A DNA stretch of 64,000 bases from Alicyclobacillus shizuokensis NBRC 103103 (GTDB lineage Bacteria; Bacillota; Bacilli; Alicyclobacillales; Alicyclobacillaceae). This document shows, in pieces, positions 9,261 through 17,138 of this stretch (positions are counted from its first letter, which is position 1; each line of letters starts with the position of its first letter). The stretch spans positions 62,001-126,000 of the forward strand of contig NZ_BCQV01000004.1 in assembly GCF_001552255.1 (NCBI RefSeq), read 5' to 3'. The notes under the pieces were generated by a model that was given only the letters and a program-made list of their open reading frames with translations, ran no database searches and had not been told where the DNA came from. The position numbers and the translations under genes are program-made.

Positions 9261-9290
9261 TGATATATTTGATACATCATATATATAACA
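9261..9290 (+). promoter_or_regulatory. AT-rich inverted repeat, probable GntR operator/promoter
   Basis: An AT-rich island in GC-rich DNA lies directly before the GntR gene. TGATATAT (9261-9268) is mirrored by ATATATAA (seven of eight positions) around TTGATACATC, and the central TGATACATCA has TGAT/ATCA arms. GntR regulators of the YtrA type usually repress their own operon from such sites. Confidence 0.4.
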
Positions 9291-9306
9291 AGTGGAGGCG
9301 AACGGC

Positions 9307-9717
9307 GTGCGCATGGAGCTGGACCTGGGCGGGGAGCAGCCGCTGTATCAACAGATCCGGGACCAGGTGGTGTTGGCCATCGCCACTGGCGCCCTGCGCG
9401 AGGGCGACCATCTGCCTCCCATCCGCGAATTGGCGGCCGAGTTTGGGATTCACTTCCATACGGTGAACAAGGCGTATGACCTGCTCCGTCAGGAGGGATT
9501 CATTCGTCTCTCGCGCAAATCCGGCGCCGTGGTGCACACCAGCCGCAGCGAGGCGGACACCGAGGTATGGCAGCACAAGCTGCGCCTGGTGCTGGCGGAA
9601 GCGGTGGCCAAGGGCGTCGCGCGGGCGCAGGTGGAGGCGGCTTACCGCGCGGTGCTGGCGGAGTTTGAGCACGGGAGCAGCGAGGACGCGCCCTCGCAAT
9701 CGGGGAGGGATGCCTGA
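9307..9717 (+). CDS. GntR family transcriptional regulator, YtrA subfamily
   Basis: This short (136-residue) DNA-binding repressor has a GntR winged helix at about residues 5-75: PLYQQIRDQVVLAIATGALREGDHLPPIRELAAEFGIHFHTVNKAYDLLRQEGFI is a near-textbook match. It lacks the large effector domain of FadR/HutC types; the last 60 residues form a helical dimerisation arm as in YtrA. GTG 9307 is taken because GGAGG at 9294-9298 is eight bases upstream. It shares an ATGA junction with the next gene, so the two are coupled; in Bacilli YtrA-type regulators control membrane stress or transporter operons. Confidence 0.85.
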   Translation: MRMELDLGGEQPLYQQIRDQVVLAIATGALREGDHLPPIRELAAEFGIHFHTVNKAYDLLRQEGFIRLSRKSGAVVHTSRSEADTEVWQHKLRLVLAEAVAKGVARAQVEAAYRAVLAEFEHGSSEDAPSQSGRDA

Positions 9718-10832
9718 TGGATCCTGTATACCAAGCTGTATACCAAGCGCTGTTGGTCGTTGTGGTCTCGCTGGCAGCTTGGCTCGTGCCGAGCATGACG
9801 GTGCCCACGCTGGCCTTTGGTGTGCGTGTTCCGACAACGCACCTCGGCCATTCCGCCATCCAGCGGGCGCGCCGTGTGTACCGGCTGGGCGTCTCGCTCA
9901 TCGGGATTGTGGCGGTCGCCTGGGGGTGTCTAGCCGTGCGGCTGTGGGGCGGGTGGACATGGTTAGGCCTCTCCGGTTTGTTCCTGGCCCTGGTCGGGCA
10001 ACTGGTGATGTACCTGGTCTGCCACGATTCGGTCCGCCGGGCCAAGCGACGCGAGGGATGGTTTGCCGGACAGCGCCAGGTGATCGCGGTGGACACCGAG
10101 TGGCTGCCCTCCAGCCGTCCCAAGGTGAGCATGGTCTGGGCCTTGCCAGCGTTGGCCGTCCTGGTCGCCGGGGCGGTGCTGGCAGGGATGGCCTACCCTA
10201 GCTTGCCTGACCCGCTGCCCATCCATTTTGACCTGCAGGGCCACCCGAACGGCTGGGCGCACAAGTCGTTCCTCAGCGTTTTCTCGCCCGTGCTCATGGG
10301 GCTTGGGCTGACCTTGTTGATGGGCGTCATCATCGCCATGACGCAGCGGGCGCCGCTGCGGACCGGCTCCGACGCCCAGGCCGCCGGCCGCGAATGGGCC
10401 TTCACGTGCACGATTGTCCGCGGTCTGTGGCTGCTCGCCGCTTGCGTCAACGCCGTTTTTGTGGGCGTCGAGTGCATTCTGGTGACCGGTACCGGGCATG
10501 GGCAGGGAGTGGCCATGGCGGCCGGGGCACTGCCGCTGCTGGTGGTCGTCCTGCTGGTCGTCGTCACCTATCGCTCGGCGCGAAAGGCGCGCGGCCAGGG
10601 GTCTGTCGCCGCGTTCTCCGCTGCCGTCCCCGCGGCCCCGCACGATGATGACCGGTTCTGGCTGGCCGGGGTCATCTACTTCAACCGGGATGATCCGGCC
10701 GTGCTTGTGCCCAAACGGTTTGGCGTGGGCTGGACGCTGAACATGGCGCGCCCGGGTGCTTGGGGCTTGCTGGCGGCGATTGTAGCGGTACCGCTGCTGT
10801 TGGTGGTGTTGGGGATAGCGGGCAGCCGTTGA
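9717..10832 (+). CDS. DUF1648/DUF5808 multi-pass membrane protein
   Basis: This 371-residue integral membrane protein has about eight hydrophobic helices. Residues about 155-190 (LPDPLPIHFDLQGHPNGWAHKSFLSVFSP) are the DUF1648 signature also found in SdpI-like immunity proteins. Residues about 318-350 (DDDRFWLAGVIYFNRDDPAVLVPKRFGVGWTLNMARPGAW) match DUF5808. Its start overlaps the GntR stop by one base, so expression is probably coupled to and repressed by that regulator. SdpI relatives protect cells from a membrane-active toxin, but no toxin gene is beside this pair, and the function here is unproven. Confidence 0.75.
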   Translation: MDPVYQAVYQALLVVVVSLAAWLVPSMTVPTLAFGVRVPTTHLGHSAIQRARRVYRLGVSLIGIVAVAWGCLAVRLWGGWTWLGLSGLFLALVGQLVMYLVCHDSVRRAKRREGWFAGQRQVIAVDTEWLPSSRPKVSMVWALPALAVLVAGAVLAGMAYPSLPDPLPIHFDLQGHPNGWAHKSFLSVFSPVLMGLGLTLLMGVIIAMTQRAPLRTGSDAQAAGREWAFTCTIVRGLWLLAACVNAVFVGVECILVTGTGHGQGVAMAAGALPLLVVVLLVVVTYRSARKARGQGSVAAFSAAVPAAPHDDDRFWLAGVIYFNRDDPAVLVPKRFGVGWTLNMARPGAWGLLAAIVAVPLLLVVLGIAGSR

Positions 10833-10950
10833 CGCGTGGCCCTTGCCCGCTCCATCCGGTGTGCAGCCTGCGAAGGTTTTCAGTATAATGGAAATCGACT
10901 TGCAAGGTTTGCGGGTGCGGCCGGTGACGGCTTGGCGAGGGGGATGTGGG

Positions 10951-12000
10951 TTGGACAACATCACGCATGGCCTGTATGGACTGGGCATCTACGGGGTATG
11001 GGCGGTGGCCACCGGGCACACGGCCCTCACTGGGGATGCGGTGGGCGCGTGCTTGGCCGCGGTGATTGGGTCGGAGGCGCCCGACTTCGACTACGCCGTG
11101 CGCATCCTGCGCGGGCCGGTGGATTACCTCCGCCAGCATCGAGCCGCGTCACACAGCGTCCCAGCCTGGCTGATGTGGCCACTCCCCATTGCGCTCGTCC
11201 TGTCCCTGGTCTGGCCAGGACACTGGGGACAGTTTTACCTCCTCGCCCTGGCCGGTGTGCTGGTGCACGTGGGACTCGATATCCTGACATCGTATGGCAC
11301 CCAGGCATTGTGGCCGTTCTCTTCGCGTAGACTGGCCTTGGACTGTCTGTTCATCGTGGACATCGTCCTCATCCTGTGCGGGTTCGCGGGCATCGCGCTG
11401 ACGCTGCGCGGCTGGCCGATTGGGCACGCGGTGTTGGTGTTTGGCGGCGTGTCGTTCCTGTATATCGCGTGGCGCTGCTTGCACACCGGGTTTTTGTACG
11501 ACCGCCTGCGTCGACTGTATCCCGGCGCGCGGCGGGTGAGTGTGCTGCCGGGGCCGATGCCGTGGATGTGGAGCTACGTCGTCGAGACGGAGGTCGGCCT
11601 TGAGGCGGGCGGCCTCGGCAACACCGGCCATACCCGCCCAGAGGTGGTCTGGCAGCAGGAACCGTGGGATGAGACGGCCGCCTTCGTGTTCACCCACAGC
11701 CGCGTGGGCGTGGTCTTTCGCTGGTTTGCCCGGCACCTGATTTGGACGAAGACCGAGTTAGAATCCGGAACCTTGCTGACGATGGCGGATGCCACCTACC
11801 GCTACGGGCGTGTCTTTCCCTTCACCGCTTCCGTTCAGGTGCAGCCTGACGCGGGCGGGCACGGTCTGCGTGTGGTGGACGAACGGGTGCGGGCGCAGGA
11901 GGTGGACAGGGCTGCGCTGCAGCGCCAGCTGGCGGCTGCCAGTCGTCGCGGGGACGAAGACGGCCCACCTGCCAGCCAGGCTACGTTGCGCAAGCCCTGA
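10951..12000 (+). CDS. YfhP/YdjM-like membrane-bound metal-dependent hydrolase (DUF457)
   Basis: This 349-residue protein starts MDNITHGLYGLGIYG, the usual N-terminus of the DUF457 family, and has four or five membrane helices in the first 180 residues. Conserved His/Asp groups are visible: THGL, GSEAPDFDY, RAASHS, HVGLDILTSYGTQALWPFSSRRLALD. These are the putative metal ligands. The soluble C-terminal 170 residues (WSYVVETEVGL..., VEADATYRYGRVFPF-like region) resemble YfhP. TTG 10951 is preferred because CGAGGGGG is seven bases upstream and homologues begin here. In Bacillus YfhP has been reported as a repressor; that role is not shown here. Confidence 0.75.
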   Translation: MDNITHGLYGLGIYGVWAVATGHTALTGDAVGACLAAVIGSEAPDFDYAVRILRGPVDYLRQHRAASHSVPAWLMWPLPIALVLSLVWPGHWGQFYLLALAGVLVHVGLDILTSYGTQALWPFSSRRLALDCLFIVDIVLILCGFAGIALTLRGWPIGHAVLVFGGVSFLYIAWRCLHTGFLYDRLRRLYPGARRVSVLPGPMPWMWSYVVETEVGLEAGGLGNTGHTRPEVVWQQEPWDETAAFVFTHSRVGVVFRWFARHLIWTKTELESGTLLTMADATYRYGRVFPFTASVQVQPDAGGHGLRVVDERVRAQEVDRAALQRQLAAASRRGDEDGPPASQATLRKP

Positions 12001-12011
12001 CCGGCCGCTGT

Positions 12012-12530
12012 TCATTCAGCCGGAGGCTCGTCCGTGGGCTGCGTCGGGCTCTGGGGGGCCCGTTGTTCGCGGATAAACTCGGCGATGACCTGCAGCACCT
12101 GGGAGGTGTGGTCGGTGAGCGCGTCGGCGTCCATCAGCCGGCGGGCCAGCGCCAGGTACGGCCGGGAATGATCTGACGTGAGGAGGGCCCAGACGTCCGC
12201 ATCCAGGGCTAGGTTGCCGCTGTGCGGCGGGTCGTAGGCCGCAGCCCGCGGCGAGGGGTCGCCCCTGCCGGTAGAGGAGGGGCTCGCAGCCGTTGGCGCC
12301 GCTGGGTGGGTGTCGTCGTGGCTCGCGCAGGCGCCCTCGTCGCTGAAATAGCAGACGGGCACGTCATAGGTGTGGGCGAGTTTCAGCACGTTGCGAAACG
12401 AAGGGTTGGGGCGTGTACCGTTTTCTATCGCACTGAGATGGCTGACGGAGATGCCGGTGCGTTGGTGTACCTGTTCCAGCGTCAAGCCGTGCCGGAGACG
12501 CAGCTGGCGTGCCTTGTCGCCGATGGACAC
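12012..12530 (-). CDS. XRE-family transcriptional regulator
   Basis: This 172-residue protein has an N-terminal helix-turn-helix: SIGDKARQLRLRHGLTLEQVHQRTGISVSHLSAIENGTRPNPSFRNVLKLAHTYDVPVCYF fills residues 2-62. A Pro/Ser/Thr-rich linker (about 70-105) joins it to a helical tail of about 60 residues that could dimerise or sense something. The GTG at 12530 is used because AAGGGGGG lies nine bases upstream. The gene is divergent from ccdA, with a 93-base shared control region, so regulation of ccdA is a reasonable guess. It is convergent with the upstream hydrolase gene. Confidence 0.75.
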   Translation of the reverse strand: MSIGDKARQLRLRHGLTLEQVHQRTGISVSHLSAIENGTRPNPSFRNVLKLAHTYDVPVCYFSDEGACASHDDTHPAAPTAASPSSTGRGDPSPRAAAYDPPHSGNLALDADVWALLTSDHSRPYLALARRLMDADALTDHTSQVLQVIAEFIREQRAPQSPTQPTDEPPAE

Positions 12531-12570
12531 CGTCCATGCCCCCCTTCGGAAAACGCTGTTCTCGCTCTGA

Positions 12571-12599
12571 ATTATAGCGGGATCCACGGATGTACACAA
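12571..12599 (-). promoter_or_regulatory. promoter for the XRE regulator
   Basis: On the minus strand TTGTGT (12599-12594) and a perfect TATAAT (12576-12571) are 17 bases apart, 40 bases before the GTG start. It lies inside the divergent control region shared with ccdA; the palindrome ACAATTGT at 12596-12603 overlaps its -35 edge. Confidence 0.5.
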
Positions 12600-12623
12600 T
12601 TGTAGAATGCGGGAGGCTAGGCC

Positions 12624-13334
12624 ATGGGCATTCCACTCTGGGCAGCGTTTGCGGCCGGTGTGCTGTCGTTTCTGTCTCCCTGCACCCTGCCGCTGCTGCC
12701 GTCCTATCTGGGGTACCTGAGCGGCGTTTCGGCGGGCGGGCGGCAGCAAGCCAACCCTCCCGCGCCGGTGCGTCTGCGCATGTTGGGACACGCGGTGTGC
12801 TTCTGCGTCGGCCTGTCGGCGTTGTTCGTGGCGTTGGGGTGGGGTGCAAGCGCCATCGGATCCTTGTTCATCCAGTACCAGGCGGTCATTCGCGTCGTGG
12901 GCGGCTGGGTCATCGTGCTTCTCGGACTGTTCCTGGCCGGGGTCCTGCGCATCCCCTGGTTGATGCGCGAGCTGCGTCCGGCCCTGCCCAGCGAAAAGCC
13001 GTACGGCTACCTCTCCTCCGCCCTGGTGGGCGTGGTCTTCGCCAGCGGATGGACCCCGTGCATTGGGCCCATCCTGGCCTCTGTGCTGACCTTGGTGGTC
13101 ACGCACCCAACCCGAGGTGGGATACTGATGAGCGCCTACGCTATCGGCTTTTCGGTGCCCTTCATCCTCTGCGCCCTGCTGTTGGATTCGGTGGCCCACA
13201 TGGCCCGCATCGGACAGCGGCTGCAGCAGATTGGCGGCTGGGTGCTGGTGGCCATGGGGCTGCTTTTGGCCACCAACCAGATGCACCGCATCACCATTTG
13301 GCTGGCCCACTGGAGCGGCTCTTCGGTCGTCTAA
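12624..13334 (+). CDS. ccdA: CcdA thiol-disulfide transmembrane protein
   Basis: CcdA carries reducing equivalents from cytosolic thioredoxin across the membrane to extracytoplasmic thiol proteins needed for cytochrome c maturation and, in sporulating Bacilli, for spore envelope steps. The 236-residue protein has six hydrophobic helices, and the paired redox cysteines are visible: LSPCTLPLLPSYLGYLSG in helix 1 and GVVFASGWTPCIGPILA in helix 4. Length matches the family (about 235). GGGAGG eight bases before ATG 12624 supports the start. No ResA- or thioredoxin-like partner gene is adjacent. The 3' end overlaps the convergent GNAT gene by 44 bases. Confidence 0.9.
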   Translation: MGIPLWAAFAAGVLSFLSPCTLPLLPSYLGYLSGVSAGGRQQANPPAPVRLRMLGHAVCFCVGLSALFVALGWGASAIGSLFIQYQAVIRVVGGWVIVLLGLFLAGVLRIPWLMRELRPALPSEKPYGYLSSALVGVVFASGWTPCIGPILASVLTLVVTHPTRGGILMSAYAIGFSVPFILCALLLDSVAHMARIGQRLQQIGGWVLVAMGLLLATNQMHRITIWLAHWSGSSVV

Positions 13335-13908
13335 AGAGGGCGTATCCGGCCGCCTGGGACAGGCTGTCGCGGGAGAAGGCGACGGCCGCCAGGGGGTGTC
13401 CCTCCTCCCACTCGCGGCGGCGCAAAAGCGCTGCAAACCGGCCGTTATCCCGCGCGCTTTCCACCTGGTGTGGCCAGGGCAGGCGGGCGAAGGCCGCGAG
13501 CGCCCGCCGGTTGTCGCAGGGGACGAGAAACACACACCATGCCGCCGCAAACCTAACCCAGGCGGCCGCCAGCAAGCGCTCCTTAATCTGCGCATTCAGG
13601 CCGCGGCCGCGCGCCCAAGGCGTCAGGTAGGTCCCTCCCTCGACCACCGTTCCTTCCTCCGCCAGGGGTCCCAGGTGGGACATCGGGACTGGCTGCAGGA
13701 CGCAAAATCCGGCCAGGCGGCCATCCACCTCCACCGCTTCCAGGCAGGCTTCTCCCAGGGTGGAGGCCGACTGCAGCCCTTCGACGAGGCGGAAGAACGC
13801 GCCTCGTGTGCGGGGGCGGACCGGCCAGTCGGCGTCTTTGGCCGCCGCTTCCCAGAGATGCTCAGTATCCTCGGTTTCCAGCGGTCGAAAGACAGGTTCC
13901 ACGTTCAT
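13291..13908 (-). CDS. GNAT-fold acetyltransferase, divergent
   Basis: This 205-residue protein probably transfers an acetyl group from acetyl-CoA to an amine. The middle region (VDGRLAGFCVLQPVPMSHL..., EGGTYLTPWARGRGLNAQIKERLLAAAW) has the order of GNAT strands 3-4, and ARGRGL is an acceptable Q/R-x-x-G-x-G/A pyrophosphate loop. Beyond that, similarity is weak. Start ATG 13908 lies directly after a run of nine G, which could act as ribosome site. The end runs 44 bases into ccdA on the opposite strand, an unusual overlap, so the last 14 residues (KSRSSGPAKW) may be a recent extension. Confidence 0.6.
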   Translation of the reverse strand: MNVEPVFRPLETEDTEHLWEAAAKDADWPVRPRTRGAFFRLVEGLQSASTLGEACLEAVEVDGRLAGFCVLQPVPMSHLGPLAEEGTVVEGGTYLTPWARGRGLNAQIKERLLAAAWVRFAAAWCVFLVPCDNRRALAAFARLPWPHQVESARDNGRFAALLRRREWEEGHPLAAVAFSRDSLSQAAGYALFRRPKSRSSGPAKW

Positions 13909-13979
13909 CCCCCCCCCTGGTAGACGTGTGCCTATGGATTCAGCTGTCGGCTTCACAGTAACGAAATTCCGGCGCTAAA

Positions 13980-14004
13980 GAAAGCGGCCTGAGAAAGCGG
14001 CCTG
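13980..14004. repeat. 13-bp tandem duplication
   Basis: GAAAGCGGCCTGA is immediately followed by GAAAGCGGCCTGC. It lies in the divergent intergenic region between the GNAT gene and the HTH pair, about 70 bases before the -10 element of the latter. Function unknown. Confidence 0.6.
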
Positions 14005-14075
14005 CGCAGTTCACCATGAGTCTCGAACTGTTCTACGATCGTGCAAATCTTTCCCACAAGTCGCGTTGAATCCGG

Positions 14076-14081
14076 TATAAT
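14076..14081 (+). promoter_or_regulatory. TATAAT -10 element of the double-XRE operon
   Basis: A perfect TATAAT lies 35 bases before the first XRE start in a locally AT-richer stretch. The -35 is poor (TTCCCA at 19-base spacing), which would suit a regulated promoter. Confidence 0.5.
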
Positions 14082-14115
14082 TTCCACAATAGAGAAACAT
14101 CGTGGGGGGATTGAC

Positions 14116-14322
14116 ATGCTGGACATCGGAACCCGGGTCAAGAAACTGCGCACCGAACGGCAGCTGACCGTGCGTCAACTGGCGGCGCGGGCGGGTGTGT
14201 CGGTGAGCTACGTGTACGCGGTGGAATCGGGCAAGCGGGGGAGCAACCTGAGCAAGCTGGAGCGCATCGCCCAGGCGCTGGACGTATCCCTCACCGCACT
14301 GTGGGATGAGGGACGGGATTGA
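14116..14322 (+). CDS. small XRE-type DNA-binding protein
   Basis: This 68-residue protein is essentially one helix-turn-helix domain: IGTRVKKLRTERQLTVRQLAARAGVSVSYVYAVESGKRGSNLSKLERIAQALDVSLTALW. It resembles SinR and phage-type repressors in size and has no other domain. ATG 14116 is preceded at five bases by GGGGGGA. Its stop overlaps the next regulator's TTG start by four bases (TTGA), so both are made from one message. It may be a repressor of its own operon; partner and target are unknown. Confidence 0.8.
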   Translation: MLDIGTRVKKLRTERQLTVRQLAARAGVSVSYVYAVESGKRGSNLSKLERIAQALDVSLTALWDEGRD

Positions 14323-14912
14323 ACGTGGAGCCGTGGACGCTGTTGCGCCAGCTGCGCCGGCTGGCCGGTCTGACACAGGAACAGGCGGCCGCTGGGCTGC
14401 TCACGACAGGAGAACTGAGTCAGATTGAGAATGGCCGGGTCCTCCCTGGTCGACGCACGGTTTGCGCCTTGTGTGCCCGCTACGGTGCGGACGCGGACGA
14501 GGTGCTGAGCGGTTACGCGCCCCTGCGCCAACGGGATCGACTGCGCAATGAGATGTACAAGGCAGCCATGCGGGCGCGGGAGCCCGGCGACCTGTTGGAT
14601 CCTGGGCCTGCCCGGGGCAGGCTCAGCCGCTTCGAACGGCTGGTGTACGCTGCGCTGGCGGCGGCGTTGGCCGGACGGACGGTCGCAGCCGAGCACCTGC
14701 TGACGATGGCCTGGCAGGCCAGCCTTGACGGGGCCGGGTTGACCCGCCGGGGAGCGGATCGAATCTTGGCTGTGGAAGCGCGGGTCCACTTTTTGGTGGC
14801 CCTCGCCTGCGGCCGTCTGTCGGCGGCATTGGAGTGGCAGCAGAAGATGTGCGCCCGGGCACGGCGGCTGGGGCCGACTGCACCCGTGCAGCCAGAGCCC
14901 AAGCGGCTGTGA
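14319..14912 (+). CDS. XRE regulator with helical C-terminal domain
   Basis: The 197-residue product has a second, different helix-turn-helix at residues about 6-65 (LLRQLRRLAGLTQEQAAAGLLTTGELSQIENGRVLPGRRTVCALCARYG). A helical repeat-like region of about 130 residues follows (RFERLVYAALAAALAGRTVAAEHLLTMAWQASL...), resembling the TPR part of Rgg/PlcR-type or DUF-type XRE proteins but too short for a full set. The start TTG 14319 overlaps the upstream stop; GTG 14325 is an alternative with better spacing from GAGGGA. Two XRE genes overlapping head-to-tail is unusual. Confidence 0.7.
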   Translation: MNVEPWTLLRQLRRLAGLTQEQAAAGLLTTGELSQIENGRVLPGRRTVCALCARYGADADEVLSGYAPLRQRDRLRNEMYKAAMRAREPGDLLDPGPARGRLSRFERLVYAALAAALAGRTVAAEHLLTMAWQASLDGAGLTRRGADRILAVEARVHFLVALACGRLSAALEWQQKMCARARRLGPTAPVQPEPKRL

Positions 14913-14962
14913 TACAATCGGATCGACCAATATGGAGGCGGAGCGCGAAGGGGGAGCCCAGG

Positions 14963-15148
14963 ATGTCGACGGAAGAAGAGATCGGCTACAGGGACGCCAT
15001 GCGGCAGGTGCAGAAAAGCCTGGAGCGCCGTCACAAGGCAATCTCCGAGGAACTGGAGGTGGCGGACGAAGCGCGGCGGATGGAGTTGAAGGCGCGCCTG
15101 GCCGAGGTGCGGCACCTGATGCAGGTTATCGAGTCGCTGCACCGCTGA
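14963..15148 (+). CDS. 61-residue coiled-coil protein, unknown
   Basis: This is a very charged, helix-forming protein: QVQKSLERRHKAISEELEVADEARRMELKARLAEVRHLMQVIESLH has heptad-like spacing of hydrophobic residues and should form a coiled coil. There is no signal peptide or cysteine. AAGGGGGA at 14948-14955 supports ATG 14963; readings starting further upstream are not supported. It follows the XRE pair by 50 bases and may belong to the same operon. The Spo0E-like phosphatases have similar size, but the SQELD-type motif is absent, so no function is assigned. Confidence 0.6.
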   Translation: MSTEEEIGYRDAMRQVQKSLERRHKAISEELEVADEARRMELKARLAEVRHLMQVIESLHR

Positions 15149-15265
15149 TTTCGCGGGCCGCTCGACACCCCGGGCCGGGCCGTGCGGGCGCGAGATGACA
15201 GATTGGGACAGCCGTCGGACAGGGGCCTGTTGTCCGCAGTCCACTGGGGAGAGGATGCAGTCGTG

Positions 15266-16579
15266 ATGTTCAATGAAGCCATGGAGACGATAACCCGGCC
15301 GGAGCTGGAGCGAATTCAGCTGGAACGGTTGAAGCAAACGCTCCACCGGGTCTACGAACGCGTGCCTTTGTACCGGGAGCGGTTTGACGAGGCGGGCGTG
15401 AAGCCGGAGGACCTGCGGCGGTTGTCCGATTTGAGCCGTTTTCCCTTTACATACAAGCGCGACCTGCGGGAGACGTATCCCTTTGGCATGTTTGCCGTCC
15501 CGCGCGAGCAGGTGGCGCGGCTGCACGCGTCGTCGGGAACCAAGGGGAAGCCGACGGTGGTCGGCTACACGAAGCGGGACCTGGACGTGTGGGCCGAGGT
15601 CGTGGCCCGCTCCATCGCCTGTGCCGGCGGACGGCCGGGCGACGTTCTGCACAACGCGTACGGCTACGGCCTGTTCACCGGCGGCCTCGGTCTGCATGGC
15701 GGGGCCGAGCGCCTGGGAATGACGGTGGTCCCCGCGTCCGGGGGCCTGACCGAGCGGCAGGTGGAGCTGCTGATTGACTTTGCCGCCGACGGTCTCAGCT
15801 GCACGCCGTCGTACGCCTTGCATATGGCCGAAGTGATGCAGCGCAAAGGCATCGACAAGTCGGCCCTGTCCCTGCGCTACGGTATCTTTGGCGCCGAGCC
15901 GTGGAGCGAAGGGATGCGCCGGCAGGTCGAGGAGGCGCTGGGCATCGACGCGCTCGACATCTACGGCCTGAGCGAGGTGATGGGGCCGGGCGTCGCCATG
16001 GAGTGCCGCGAGGAGAAGAACGGCCTGCATGTTTGGGAGGATCACTTCCTGGTCGAGGTGCTCCATCCGGTCACGCACGAGCCGGTGCCGGACGGCGAGT
16101 TGGGCGAGCTGACGTTCACCTCGCTCAGCAAAGAAGCTTTCCCGATTGTTCGCTACCGCACCGGCGACCTGGCGTCCATCATCGCGGAACCTTGCAGCTG
16201 CGGCCGCACCCACCGGCGCATGACGCGCATCAAGGGCCGCGTCGACGACATGCTCATCATTCGCGGGGTCAACGTCTTCCCGCAGGAGGTGGAGGCGGAG
16301 CTGATGGAGGTCGAGGAACTGGCGCCGCACTACCAGATTGTCCTGCGCCGCGACGGAGCGCTCGATGTCATGGAGGTGCACGTGGAACTGCGGCCGCAGA
16401 CGGCGCCCGTCATCTTAGACGGCGAGGAGCGCCTGGCCGCCTTGGCCGGTCGGATTGTCGGGCGGCTGCGCCAGCGCACCGGGCTGACGGCGGCGGTCAC
16501 CATCCATCAGCCGGGTGAATTGCCGCGCAGCGAAGGCAAGGCGGTGCGCGTCATTGATGAACGGCGGCTCCGCGGCTGA
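15266..16579 (+). CDS. paaK: phenylacetate-CoA ligase
   Basis: PaaK activates phenylacetate (or a similar aryl acid) to its CoA thioester with ATP, the first step of aerobic phenylacetate breakdown in the cytosol. The 437-residue length is typical. Visible family features are HASSGTKGKPTVVGYT (phosphate-binding loop), NAYGYGLFTGGLGLHGGAERLGMTVVP, IYGLSEVMGPGVAMEC and the C-terminal RIKGRVDDMLIIRGVNVFPQEVE motif with SEGKAVRV near the end (usual catalytic-Lys context). GGGGAGAGG lies before both GTG 15263 and ATG 15266; ATG is chosen. It heads a partly decayed catabolic cluster; no PaaABCDE epoxidase is in this window. Confidence 0.9.
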   Translation: MFNEAMETITRPELERIQLERLKQTLHRVYERVPLYRERFDEAGVKPEDLRRLSDLSRFPFTYKRDLRETYPFGMFAVPREQVARLHASSGTKGKPTVVGYTKRDLDVWAEVVARSIACAGGRPGDVLHNAYGYGLFTGGLGLHGGAERLGMTVVPASGGLTERQVELLIDFAADGLSCTPSYALHMAEVMQRKGIDKSALSLRYGIFGAEPWSEGMRRQVEEALGIDALDIYGLSEVMGPGVAMECREEKNGLHVWEDHFLVEVLHPVTHEPVPDGELGELTFTSLSKEAFPIVRYRTGDLASIIAEPCSCGRTHRRMTRIKGRVDDMLIIRGVNVFPQEVEAELMEVEELAPHYQIVLRRDGALDVMEVHVELRPQTAPVILDGEERLAALAGRIVGRLRQRTGLTAAVTIHQPGELPRSEGKAVRVIDERRLRG

Positions 16580-16639
16580 CGCGTGGTTTGCGGCCGTGGG
16601 TTTGCAATCGACAACGCGGTGTTGGGAGGAGAGTCAGCG

Positions 16640-17092
16640 GTGAAGCGAGGGTTCGGCGTGGGGGTGCGGGCCGTGGTGGAGGACGTGGTTGCGGGCGACA
16701 TGCGCGCCCGCTTTGGTCCGCACGTGATTCACGAGGTGTACGGCACCGCCGCCATGGTCTATCACATGGAATGGGCCGCCCGCCGGGTCATCCTGCCGTA
16801 CCTGGAACCGGAGGAGGAGGGCATCGGCGCGGGCGTTGCCGTGCGTCACCTGCGGCCGGCTCCAGTGGGCGCCGCCATCCGGGCGGAGGCGGTGTGCACG
16901 GAGGCGGTCGGAGGCAAGGTGGTGTGTGCCGTTCGCGTGTGGCACGGAGAAACCCTCCTCGGCGACGGGACGGTGGAGCAGCGGATTGTGCCGCGCACGC
17001 TCCTGTGCGAGCGGTACCCGGACTGCTGGCCGGCGGAGCCGAGCGCGGACGGGCGCAGGCTGGCGCGCCTGGCCGGGGACCGGCGCGCGTGA
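16640..17092 (+). CDS. hot-dog fold thioesterase, FlK/PaaI-like
   Basis: This 150-residue protein probably hydrolyses an acyl-CoA, perhaps clearing dead-end CoA esters of the pathway. The arrangement HEVYGTAAMVYHMEWAARRVILPYLEPEEEGIGAGVAVRHLRPAPVGAAIRAEAVC is the central helix and following strands of the hot-dog fold; the Thr/Glu/His trio in positions like those of fluoroacetyl-CoA thioesterase (T...E...H) can be picked out (GTAAMVYHME, VRHLRPAPVG), but assignment of catalytic residues is inferred. GTG 16640 follows GGGAGGAGAG by about eight bases. It starts 60 bases after paaK in the same direction. Confidence 0.75.
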   Translation: MKRGFGVGVRAVVEDVVAGDMRARFGPHVIHEVYGTAAMVYHMEWAARRVILPYLEPEEEGIGAGVAVRHLRPAPVGAAIRAEAVCTEAVGGKVVCAVRVWHGETLLGDGTVEQRIVPRTLLCERYPDCWPAEPSADGRRLARLAGDRRA

Positions 17093-17138
17093 GCGTCTGC
17101 GGCGCGGGCGGTGCTCCGAAGGCGGCCCAGGGAGGGAT

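Noticed and set aside
9717-10832. Complete toxin-immunity (Sdp-type) operon
   Set aside because: Only the SdpI-like membrane protein and a regulator are present; no SdpC-like precursor or processing gene lies nearby.
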